Assembly (NCBI GenBank): GCA_020053185.1
Contig: JAGVNP010000128.1
Span: 1-6,186 of the forward strand
Length of the DNA: 6,186 nucleotides
Reading direction: 5' to 3'
DNA from: Deltaproteobacteria bacterium
Lineage (GTDB): Bacteria > Desulfobacterota > Desulfomonilia > UBA1062
The notes under the pieces are model-generated. The model was not told the origin of the DNA. It did no database searches and saw only the letters and a list, made by a program, of their open reading frames with translations. This document shows, one piece after another, positions 1 to 6,186 of the stretch (its first letter is position 1; each line of letters starts with the position of its first letter). A program made the translations under genes and the position numbers.

Positions 1-20
1 TAAAATCTATTTATCTATTT

Positions 21-45
21 ATGCCTGGGCTTTTTGCCCAGGCAT
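21..45. terminator. Perfect 10-bp GC-rich hairpin, probable transcription terminator
   Basis: The arm ATGCCTGGGC at 21-30 is perfectly complementary to GCCCAGGCAT at 36-45, with a TTTTT loop. The + strand after the stem is T-rich but interrupted (TTCAATTCTATTTCTTG), so as a + strand intrinsic terminator it is plausible but not ideal. It would end a gene lying left of the window. The - strand side is A/T mixed and could serve a gene coming from the other direction. It also insulates the regulator gene that starts at 198. Confidence 0.55.
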
Positions 46-110
46 TTCAATTCTATTTCTTGTTTATTAATCGAATACTAGGATAAAAATAATAACAAAT
101 ATTTTAGGCC

Positions 111-139
111 TTGATTTATTTATTGATAGCATGTAAATT
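111..139 (+). promoter_or_regulatory. Candidate sigma-70 promoter for the GntR-family regulator
   Basis: TTGATT (111-116) and TAAATT (134-139) are separated by 17 bp, a good -35/-10 arrangement in AT-rich DNA, placing the start of transcription about 50 bp before the ATG at 198. An overlapping alternative is TTGATA (123-128) with TGTATT (146-151), also 17 bp apart. AT-rich DNA produces such matches by chance, so this is a candidate only. I see no clear palindromic operator next to it that would show autoregulation. Confidence 0.35.
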
Positions 140-197
140 ATTTAATGTATTCTATTTTTAATGATGGAAAAAATGAAAACATGAGGAGATATTTACA

Positions 198-938
198 ATG
201 CAAAGACATGAAGAGGCTTTAAATGTATTAATGCGGAAGATTTTTGACCGCAAGTTAAAGGCGGGGGATAAGTTTCCTACAGAAGCGCAGCTATCAAAAG
301 ATTTAGACATTGATAAGACTTCTTTGCGGATTGCCCTTAAACAACTTGAATCCATGCAATTACTCACTATCAGGCAAGGAGATGGAATATATGTGAGGGA
401 TTTCATGGAAAATGCAGGCATAGATTTTTTAAGGACAATTCTAAGCATTCAGGAGGCAGAGGATAAAAGCTGGCTGATAGATGAGTTTATCATTGATGAG
501 ATCTGGGAATTTGCAGAGATGTTTTATCCTGAAGTAATCAGCCTTGCAACAAAACGATCGTCTTCCCGGGATGTCAGGGAATGTCTGGATATCATTGATG
601 AGCAGCTGAAATGCGTTAATGATAAAGGCAGGCTGGTTGAGCTTAATTTAAAGCTGGAAGACCTTATTGTGAAGGTGGTGAATAATCTGCTTATCACGCT
701 TTTCTTTAATTCTTTCCGGCCGCTCAGGGAAGAGATGGCAAAAGTACTCTACGCATCCATGGATGAGTCCGGTCTGAGAGCGTTTTTAACTGCAACCCAG
801 GAAGTTCTCAGGGATACTTTGTCGCAGACAAACGGAGATGCGTTAAAGATGGTGGGAAAATACAGAGAGCTAATGGGAATATATCGCCAGACATGGAAAG
901 AAACAGTGAAGAGCGTAAAAAAAGAAGTTGTTAATTGA
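198..938 (+). CDS. GntR-family transcriptional regulator, FadR-like
   Basis: A 246-residue DNA-binding regulator, close in length to FadR. Residues about 1-67 form the GntR winged helix: the helix-turn-helix spans about 28-50 (PTEAQLSKDLDIDKTSLRIA) and the wing is at 56-66 (LTIRQGDGIYV). The rest (about 75-235) is predicted all-helical. By eye it aligns along its length with E. coli FadR: VRDFMENAGIDFLRTI matches the FadR linker VNNFWETSGLNILETL, and Y222 in YRELMGIYRQTW aligns with FadR Y215. Its only histidine is His4, so the His/Asp metal site of FCD-domain regulators is absent, which also favours the FadR type. Of the FadR DNA contacts, R49 is kept (R44), but R35 is Ala30, R45 is Lys40 and H65 is Gln60, so the operator may differ. 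The ligand is unknown; acyl-CoA is an inference from the family. The start is supported by GAGGAG at 183-188, 9 bp upstream. It appears monocistronic. Confidence 0.85.
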   Translation: MQRHEEALNVLMRKIFDRKLKAGDKFPTEAQLSKDLDIDKTSLRIALKQLESMQLLTIRQGDGIYVRDFMENAGIDFLRTILSIQEAEDKSWLIDEFIIDEIWEFAEMFYPEVISLATKRSSSRDVRECLDIIDEQLKCVNDKGRLVELNLKLEDLIVKVVNNLLITLFFNSFRPLREEMAKVLYASMDESGLRAFLTATQEVLRDTLSQTNGDALKMVGKYRELMGIYRQTWKETVKSVKKEVVN

Positions 939-955
939 GAAAACAATTTTCCACT

Positions 956-981
956 GATCTGATTAATAAAAGATCCTTTTT
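956..981 (+). terminator. Weak possible terminator after the regulator gene
   Basis: GATCT at 956-960 can pair with AGATC at 971-975, followed by CTTTTT. The stem is only 5 bp with a 10-nt loop, so it would be a poor intrinsic terminator. The larger folded element at 985-1080, followed by a T-run, is a better candidate for ending this transcript. Confidence 0.2.
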
Positions 982-984
982 GAC

Positions 985-1080
985 AGGGCAATTGTAAAAG
1001 TCTAAAGTTTTAGCCCAGAGATCGTTTTGGGCAAAGCCAGGGATTCCTGGCGACACAATAGAGGCTTTCGCAATTGCCTT
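985..1080 (+). other. Strongly folded 96-nt multibranch element (candidate structured RNA or mobile palindromic repeat)
   Basis: The outer arms 985-1003 and 1062-1080 pair at 18 of 19 positions (15 Watson-Crick, 3 G-U, one mismatch); the core is GGCAATTG against CAATTGCC. Inside sit two hairpins: 1013-1020 with 1025-1032 (8 pairs, 4-nt loop ATCG) and 1036-1041 with 1046-1051 (GCCAGG/CCTGGC, 4-nt loop GATT). Together they form a three-way-junction fold. All five G-U wobbles (986/1079, 995/1070, 1001/1064, 1018/1027, 1020/1025) are G-U when read on the + strand and would be C-A mismatches on the - strand, which favours a + strand RNA. AATAATTTTTTC follows at 1081-1092. It could be the regulator's 3' UTR and terminator, a separate RNA, or a repeat decayed from a palindrome. 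I do not recognise a known RNA family. Confidence 0.45.
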
Positions 1081-1222
1081 AATAATTTTTTCTTAGCCAT
1101 AAAGATCAAGTAGAGACCTTTGCATAATGCCCATGTTGTCATTGCGAGCACATTCGCACTGCTCAGTATAAACCATGTGGTGAGCGAAGAGAATCCATCC
1201 GTGAAGCAATCTGACACGAAGT

Positions 1223-1286
1223 GTCATTCTGAGCCCAAAGGGTGAAGAATCTCTTTAGATCCTTCGGGCATTGCCCTCAGGATGAC
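1223..1286. repeat. GTCATTCTGAG-type palindromic repeat unit
   Basis: The ends GTCATTCTGAG (1223-1233) and CTCAGGATGAC (1276-1286) are inverted copies with one difference. The interior (GAAGAATCT ... AGATCCTTC) continues the palindrome imperfectly to a short loop around 1252-1257. This is the best preserved unit in the island and could fold as a long hairpin in RNA or single-stranded DNA. Confidence 0.75.
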
Positions 1287-1322
1287 TGTTTCACAGCCAG
1301 ATCGCCATCCTTCACGGGGCTT

Positions 1323-1367
1323 GTCCTGAGCCAAAAAAGCTAGACCCTTCGCTTTGCTCAGGGTGAC
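1323..1367. repeat. Second, more degenerate GTC(AC)CCTGAGC-type palindrome
   Basis: GTCCTGAGC (1323-1331) faces GCTCAGGGTGAC (1356-1367). They are inverted copies except that the left arm lacks three bases. The following GCGAAGGGTTCAGGGCAGGC (1373-1392) contains more material of the same family, so this appears to be a stack of overlapping copies. Confidence 0.6.
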
Positions 1368-1416
1368 AAATGGCGAAGGGTTCAGGGCAGGCTCAGCTTA
1401 TGCTCCTCGCGATAAC

Positions 1417-1561
1417 AAAACAATTATGCGTAGTCTTCAATAATGCACCTTTGGAGTTATGCAATATAGCCTCATTTTTCCTTAGTACTGCCTTAAGTTT
1501 GTCGATTAATGTTGGTTTTGAAGGATTTATCGATATTCCCATCATGCAAAACTAACAACAA
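1417..1561. other. AT-rich intergenic stretch with no recognisable gene
   Basis: No convincing coding frame is present: the one short open frame here starts inside the repeat island and has no family features. The only structure I see is an imperfect inverted repeat, CGATTAAT (1501-1508) against ATTTATCG (1524-1531), with one mismatch. Confidence 0.5.
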
Positions 1562-1591
1562 TTGCGCTTTGATTAAATCAATTATTATGAT
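1562..1591 (+). promoter_or_regulatory. Candidate promoter for the OmpA-family gene
   Basis: TATGAT (1586-1591) is a good -10 hexamer. TTGCGC (1562-1567), 18 bp upstream, is only a half match to a -35. TTGATT (1569-1574) with TATGGT (1591-1596), 16 bp apart, is an alternative. Either places transcription start about 35-45 bp before the ATG at 1639. The region is very AT-rich, which both suits a strong promoter and raises chance matches. Confidence 0.35.
1569..1581. promoter_or_regulatory. Small inverted repeat TTGAT-N3-ATCAA in the promoter region
   Basis: TTGAT (1569-1573) and ATCAA (1577-1581) are perfect inverted copies separated by 3 bp, lying between the candidate -35 and -10 elements. 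The position would suit a repressor site. FNR-type sites have the same half-sites but a 4-bp spacer, so this is not a proper match. Confidence 0.2.
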
Positions 1592-1638
1592 ATGGTATAT
1601 TAATAATATATAAATATGTATAAAAGGGAGGGCCAAAA

Positions 1639-3111
1639 ATGACAACAGGAAAAACCTTTTCTATTGTATTTCTGGCTATTTTACTAACAACCTCTGTTGC
1701 TTTTGCCGAAATCAAACCTGAAGAATTCTCCGTCACTCCATTTGCAGGAGAGTACATGTTTGATAATGATCTGTATCTGGAAAACGCAATGGGCTATGGC
1801 GCTCGAATGGGCTATAATCTGGATAAGCACTGGGCTGTAGAAGGCTCTTTCGGGTATTCAAAAACCAAGTTGAATTCAGAAGCAGTGATCTTGTACAGAG
1901 CTTACCGAAGCCTTGATCTTTTAGGGTTAGCCGAAATTGAGATCGGTCAACTGAATGACAGTCTTCTCAGCCTTGACGTTCTTAACAGTCTTGTTGGGCT
2001 GGATTTGATTGATGAAGATTTAGTTGAATCTGAACTTTTTCATAATGAACTTCTTGACCTTGGCCTTTTAGACCTTAATAATCTCGGCCTGCTTGGCACA
2101 TTGGCGCCAATACTCGATACTGTGCTCGGTCCTCTCCTGAGTGAAGAAGCTTTGGCTGCAATTGACTATGATGTTGATGCTGAAGTTTTTAACTACAATC
2201 TTGATGTTCTTTACCATTTCTCCCCAGAGAAAAAACTTGTGCCCTTTTTAGCTGCAGGAGCAGGGGGTACAACAATCAAATTTCCTGAAGGTATTAAGGA
2301 TAAAAATGAATTTTCCCTGAATTTCGGCGGCGGGGCCAAGTATTTCGTGAATGATAAAATGTCTGTCAGATGTGATGCAAGGAACATCACAATGCTTGGC
2401 AGTGATATGGATAATATTCAGGAGATTTCTGTGGGATTAAGTTTTCTTTTTGGCCAGGAGAAGAAAGAACAAGAAAAAAACAAAACTCCGGCAATGACTG
2501 CTGTGCGTGATTCAGATGAAGACGGAGTACCGGACTATCTCGATAAATGTCCTAAGACACCCAAAGATGTAAAGGTGGACAAATACGGATGCCCTCTTGA
2601 TGGTGATGGTGACGGCATACCAAATTATCTGGATAAAAGTCCTAGTACCCCCAAGGGTGTTGTGGTTGGGCCAGACGGATGTCCACTTGATAGTGACAAA
2701 GACGGAGTACCGGATTATATCGATAAATCTCCCAAAACGCCAAAAGGTGCAAAGGTGGATGAGAGGGGTGTTTGGTCATTTCAGGCAGATGATGTGCTGT
2801 TCGATTTTGATAAGTATGTGTTAAAGCCCCAGGCATATCCCATTCTGGATGATGCTGTAGGTATATTAAAAAGAGATAAAAAACTACGGCTAGAAGTACG
2901 TGGTCATACGTGTAATATTGGTACAGAAGAGTATAATAAAAAGTTATCTGAGCAACGTGCCAGGGCAGTTGTTGATTATCTGATTTCGAAAGGTATTAAT
3001 TCGAAGCGGCTTGAGTATAAAGGATATGGTGAAACCATGCCGGCTTATTCGAATGATACCGAAGAACAAAGGATAAAAAACAGAAGGGTTGAATTCATAC
3101 CAATAAACTAA
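1639..3111 (+). CDS. OmpA-family outer-membrane protein with TSP3 repeats and peptidoglycan-binding domain
   Basis: A 490-residue envelope protein that should tether the outer membrane to the cell wall. Residues 1-23 are a Sec signal peptide with cleavage after AFA. Residues about 29-273 can be read as eight beta strands. Strands 3 (about 64-78) and 4 (about 181-194) are separated by a long leucine-rich acidic insert (about 91-175), which should be surface loop 2. Residues 291-380 are three 30-residue TSP3 calcium-binding repeats (DxDxDG, e.g. DSDEDGVPDYLDKCP). Residues about 381-490 are the OmpA C-terminal domain (VLFDFDKYVLKPQA, then RGHTCNIGTEEYNKKLSEQR). R440 aligns with E. coli OmpA R286, but C425 takes the place of the peptidoglycan-binding D271. 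The start has GGGAGG at 1626-1631, 7 bp upstream. Monocistronic, with a terminator at 3136-3162. Confidence 0.92.
   Translation: MTTGKTFSIVFLAILLTTSVAFAEIKPEEFSVTPFAGEYMFDNDLYLENAMGYGARMGYNLDKHWAVEGSFGYSKTKLNSEAVILYRAYRSLDLLGLAEIEIGQLNDSLLSLDVLNSLVGLDLIDEDLVESELFHNELLDLGLLDLNNLGLLGTLAPILDTVLGPLLSEEALAAIDYDVDAEVFNYNLDVLYHFSPEKKLVPFLAAGAGGTTIKFPEGIKDKNEFSLNFGGGAKYFVNDKMSVRCDARNITMLGSDMDNIQEISVGLSFLFGQEKKEQEKNKTPAMTAVRDSDEDGVPDYLDKCPKTPKDVKVDKYGCPLDGDGDGIPNYLDKSPSTPKGVVVGPDGCPLDSDKDGVPDYIDKSPKTPKGAKVDERGVWSFQADDVLFDFDKYVLKPQAYPILDDAVGILKRDKKLRLEVRGHTCNIGTEEYNKKLSEQRARAVVDYLISKGINSKRLEYKGYGETMPAYSNDTEEQRIKNRRVEFIPIN
2509..2778 (+). repeat. Three in-frame 90-bp tandem repeats encoding TSP3 units
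   Basis: The units begin at 2509, 2599 and 2689, with exactly 90 bp (30 residues) per unit. Over a 60-bp stretch, units 1 (2521-2580) and 3 (2701-2760) agree at about 50 positions and share GACGGAGTACCGGA. Units 1 and 2 agree at about 42 of 60. This suggests local duplication or gene conversion. The cysteine pair of unit 1 (C304, C318) is incomplete in unit 2 (S334, C348) and absent in unit 3. Confidence 0.9.
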
Positions 3112-3135
3112 GAGAGCAGTTCAGATTGTATAATG

Positions 3136-3162
3136 AAAAGGAGGGATTTTCCCTCCTTTTTT
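3136..3162. terminator. Intrinsic terminator shared by convergent genes
   Basis: AAAAGGAGGG (3136-3145) pairs perfectly with CCCTCCTTTT (3151-3160), with an ATTTT loop, and a run of six T ends at 3162. It lies 24 bp after the OmpA-family stop. Read on the - strand, the same stem ends in TTTTCATTATAC, so it may also stop transcription of the convergent gene whose stop codon is at 3203. Confidence 0.9.
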
Positions 3163-3202
3163 GTTAAGTCTCAAATCGTTGTGAACAGAGCCTAATTTTT
3201 TG

Positions 3203-3943
3203 TTATTTCGAAGATTGTTGTTTTTTTGCCGGGATGCATTCTTCCATATCATAGAACGGATTGAATTCTGCAGTAATTGGGATCTCTCCTTTTATTGTCA
3301 CATCAGCATCGATAGTAGAGCCTGAGGGTATGAAGGAACTGTCGGCAGATTTCCCATTAAGACTAATATTCACCGGCACATCGAACGTATGGTGAACAGG
3401 GACAGGAATAGGGTCATTGGATTTTATTGCAATAGTGTCGCTTACGTGCAGGTCGTGATTGATGGGGATCATGGTATCAATGGGTATTACGCCCTTGATC
3501 GGAAGGGTTGTCTTCACGCCGAGAATAGTGGTGGTTACAGTTGTATTAAACGGAACCTGGGCAGTGATATGAATATTCTCATTCAAATGAAAAGTGTGGT
3601 CTATCGGCACATAGATAGGTTTTTCCAATGGAATATAAAAAGTATAATCAACAGGTATCTTGAAGTTTGTTTTGATAGGAAAATTTATCTCCTTTATTGC
3701 GGCAGTAATAGGAATGGAAGTTTTTGTATTAATTCCCACTGTTTTTTCTATCATGAAGTCTTTTTTCGCCAGATTCAGCATGACTGGTCCATAGCGCACA
3801 AAAAAGTATCCGGAGATGCAGATGAAGAATATCGCAAAGACTGCAATGATAGATACAAGGATATTAAAAAAGAGCGCAAATCTTTTGTTCTCAAGGGTGC
3901 GTATAAAAGATCTCATCCAGCGGATAAATATTTTTGCAGCCAT
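3203..3943 (-). CDS. Membrane-anchored protein with [IV]-P-[IV] octad repeats, function unknown
   Basis: A 246-residue protein that I do not recognise. The N-terminus (about 1-21) is basic. One hydrophobic helix follows at about 22-48 (ALFFNILVSIIAVFAIFFIC), with no cleavage motif, so it is likely an inner-membrane anchor with the rest in the periplasm. Residues about 70-225 are beta-prone, rich in Ile, Val, Thr and Pro, and carry repeated [IVF]-P-[IVL] triplets at 77, 88, 96, 104, 112, 130, 147, 153, 159, 189 and 221. Four are spaced exactly 8 residues apart (88-112). The tail is KKQQSSK. The single Cys after the helix is C236. The start at 3943 has GAGG about 10 bp upstream, a modest ribosome binding site. 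It is convergent with the OmpA-like gene and separated from groEL by a terminator, so it is probably a single-gene transcript. A structural or scaffold role in the envelope is a guess. Confidence 0.8.
   Translation of the reverse strand: MAAKIFIRWMRSFIRTLENKRFALFFNILVSIIAVFAIFFICISGYFFVRYGPVMLNLAKKDFMIEKTVGINTKTSIPITAAIKEINFPIKTNFKIPVDYTFYIPLEKPIYVPIDHTFHLNENIHITAQVPFNTTVTTTILGVKTTLPIKGVIPIDTMIPINHDLHVSDTIAIKSNDPIPVPVHHTFDVPVNISLNGKSADSSFIPSGSTIDADVTIKGEIPITAEFNPFYDMEECIPAKKQQSSK
3587..3682 (-). repeat. Four tandem octapeptide-coding units in the membrane protein
   Basis: Codons 88-119 encode four consecutive 8-residue units starting F/I/V-P-I/V/L, with consensus [IV]-P-[IV]-D-x-T-F-x (for example VPIDHTFH at 112-119). 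A second pair occurs at residues 181-196, beginning VPVHHTFD. The codons differ between units, so this is an old protein-level repeat rather than recent DNA duplication. Confidence 0.75.
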
Positions 3944-4058
3944 TTCACTCGAACCTCAAAAGAATTTCAAAAGATGTACCATTGATTTATGGTCATTTCA
4001 AGGTTATTGCGATGGCAGATCATTGCTATGCACGGCGTCATAAATCGTAACATAATGC
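3944..4058. other. Upstream region of the octad-repeat gene; no gene seen
   Basis: No coding frame with family features is present. A possible - strand -35, TTGAAA, lies at about 3996-4001, but no convincing -10 follows it. The promoter for the gene starting at 3943 probably lies here, between that start and the repeat at 4059, but I cannot place it with confidence. Confidence 0.35.
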
Positions 4059-4143
4059 GTCATTCCCGCGAAACTTGTCCTCGACCTGATCGGGGAGCGG
4101 GAATCCAGGACAGTACTGGATTCCGGGTCAAGCACGGAATGAC
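4059..4143. repeat. 85-bp GTCATTCC-bounded palindromic intergenic repeat
   Basis: The ends GTCATTCC (4059-4066) and GGAATGAC (4136-4143) are perfect inverted copies. Inside, ATTCCCGC (4062-4069) pairs with GCGGGAAT (4097-4104), and GGAATCCAG (4100-4108) pairs with CTGGATTCC (4116-4124). The two hairpins share 4100-4104 and so exclude each other. The GTCATTCCCGCG...GCGGGAATCCAG pattern is a familiar dispersed intergenic repeat in many proteobacteria and related groups. No transposase is present, so it would be a non-autonomous element. Open frames through it are not genes. Confidence 0.8.
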
Positions 4144-4193
4144 AAGCTGCATAAGATTTAACTTATGTCGTCGTATATAGATCATTGGAAATC

Positions 4194-4234
4194 AAAATAA
4201 AAAAGCAGGGCCAGATAAACCGGCCCTGCTTTTT
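4194..4234 (-). terminator. Intrinsic terminator of the groES-groEL operon
   Basis: AAAAAGCAGGGCC (4200-4212) pairs perfectly with GGCCCTGCTTTTT (4222-4234) around a 9-nt loop. On the - strand the stem ends in a T-run (complement of 4194-4204: TTTTTTATTTT). It lies about 25 bp beyond the groEL stop. The + strand also has a T-run after the stem, so it can work in both directions. Confidence 0.93.
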
Positions 4235-4258
4235 GTGTTTTTTGTAAGTTTTTAAAGC

Positions 4259-5923
<1,665 letters not shown>

Positions 5924-6186
5924 TTATTTCTCTATAATTCCGAGAATGTCATCTTCCCTCATGATCAGAAGCTCTTCACCTTCTACTTTTACCTCAGTAC
6001 CTGCATACTTTGAGAAGAGCACCTTATCTCCCTTTTTCACATCCAGCGGCATAACTTTGCCTTCGTCTGTGACTTTCCCTTTTCCTGCGGCCATGATCAG
6101 ACCCATCTGCGGCTTTTCTTTTGCCGTGTCAGGGATAATGATCCCACCCTTTGTCTTTTCTTCTTCCTCGATCCTCTTTACGAGAA
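5924..6186 (-). CDS. groES: Co-chaperonin GroES, 5' end cut by the window edge
   Basis: Eighty-six residues plus stop are visible, and the frame runs open off the right edge. GroES is normally about 95-97 residues, so about 10 N-terminal residues are missing. The internal Met 26 codons into the visible part (codon at 6104-6106) is not the real start, because the conserved [20 protein letters not shown] precedes it. GroES forms a seven-membered dome that caps GroEL. The visible mobile loop (about [19 protein letters not shown]) carries the hydrophobic III tripeptide that binds the GroEL apical domain. The C-terminal end [20 protein letters not shown] is typical of the family. The promoter, and any CIRCE element or sigma-32-type site, would lie beyond the window, so heat-shock control cannot be judged here. 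Confidence 0.97.
   Translation of the reverse strand, partial: LVKRIEEEEKTKGGIIIPDTAKEKPQMGLIMAAGKGKVTDEGKVMPLDVKKGDKVLFSKYAGTEVKVEGEELLIMREDDILGIIEK

Larger units (their letters stand above)
1138..1416. repeat. Island of degenerate palindromic intergenic repeats
   Basis: The island opens with GTCATTGCGAGC (1138-1149) and closes with CTCCTCGCGATAAC (1403-1416), which reads GTTATCGCGAGGAG on the other strand, so the ends are an imperfect inverted pair. Between them are fragments such as GTGAGCGAAGAGAATCC and GTGAAGCAATCTGACAC (about 1180-1217), and two further palindromes listed separately. GTCATTGCGAGCGAAGC and GTCATTCTGAGCGAAGC units are widespread dispersed intergenic repeats in many bacterial genomes. 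Here several variants are packed together and partly decayed. Open frames across this stretch are read through the repeats and are not genes. Confidence 0.75.

Noticed and set aside
164..184. Six-codon upstream open frame (ATG at 164, TGA at 182-184) touching the regulator's ribosome binding site
   Set aside because: It is too short and has no good ribosome binding site of its own. In AT-rich leader DNA this is expected by chance.
985..1051. c-di-GMP-I (GEMM) riboswitch, suggested by ACAGGGCAA and GGCAAAGCC
   Set aside because: The conserved order of GEMM elements (GGCAAACC, GNRA loop, GGACGCAAAGCC, receptor stem) is not present, and the OmpA-like gene is more than 550 bp downstream.
1002..1217. 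A 71-codon open frame on the - strand
   Set aside because: It runs through the repeat island and the folded element, has no ribosome binding site I can see and no family features. Its composition is explained by the repeats.
1138..1416. CRISPR array
   Set aside because: The repeats are palindromic, of several types and unequal spacing, with no uniform spacers and no cas genes nearby.
1370..1555. A 61-codon open frame on the + strand
   Set aside because: Its start lies inside the repeat island, there is no ribosome binding site, and the encoded peptide has no recognisable domain.
1569..1581. FNR/CRP-type operator TTGAT...ATCAA
   Set aside because: The spacer is 3 bp rather than the 4 bp those sites require, and the DNA is AT-rich enough for a chance inverted repeat.
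3389..3985. A 198-codon + strand open frame opposite the octad-repeat gene
   Set aside because: It is antisense to the - strand gene. The - strand product has a coherent transmembrane helix and regular repeats, while this frame gives a composition without domains.
5924..6106. GroES starting at the internal Met at 6106 (60 residues)
   Set aside because: Conserved GroES sequence continues in frame upstream to the window edge, so the true start lies outside.

Overview
The window looks like a chromosomal segment of a Gram-negative, anaerobe-type bacterium. The groES and groEL products and the OmpA/TSP3 outer-membrane protein read most like Desulfobacterota (the former Deltaproteobacteria). That is recognition from memory of family sequences, not a search result, and Nitrospirota-like lineages cannot be excluded. 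Base composition is moderate, and the intergenic DNA is AT-rich wherever it is not occupied by repeats.

Layout, left to right. (1) Positions 1-197: a perfect 10-bp hairpin of terminator type, then an AT-rich promoter region. (2) 198-938 (+): a GntR-family regulator whose architecture matches FadR more than the metal-binding FCD regulators. (3) 939-1638: 700 bp without a gene. It holds a strongly folded 96-nt multibranch element (985-1080), a 279-bp island of degenerate palindromic intergenic repeats (1138-1416), and an AT-rich promoter region. (4) 1639-3111 (+): a secreted OmpA-family outer-membrane protein with an 8-strand barrel, three 30-residue calcium-type TSP3 repeats and a C-terminal peptidoglycan-binding domain. 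The barrel carries an unusual acidic, leucine-rich insert. (5) A bidirectional terminator separates it from a convergent gene, 3203-3943 (-), encoding a membrane-anchored protein with an octapeptide [IV]-P-[IV] repeat that I do not recognise. (6) 3944-4200: intergenic DNA with an 85-bp GTCATTCC-type palindromic repeat. (7) 4200-4234: the groEL terminator. (8) 4259-5905 (-) groEL and 5924-6186 (-) groES, an operon with an 18-bp gap; the first residues of groES lie beyond the window.

The genes do not form one pathway. groES-groEL is a standard housekeeping chaperonin operon. The OmpA-like protein and the convergent membrane protein are both envelope proteins but are transcribed towards each other. 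The regulator stands alone, so its targets must lie elsewhere. The parts most worth a second look are the folded element at 985-1080, the insert in the OmpA-like barrel, and the octad-repeat membrane protein. I see no CRISPR array, tRNA, rRNA, complete insertion sequence or defence system.
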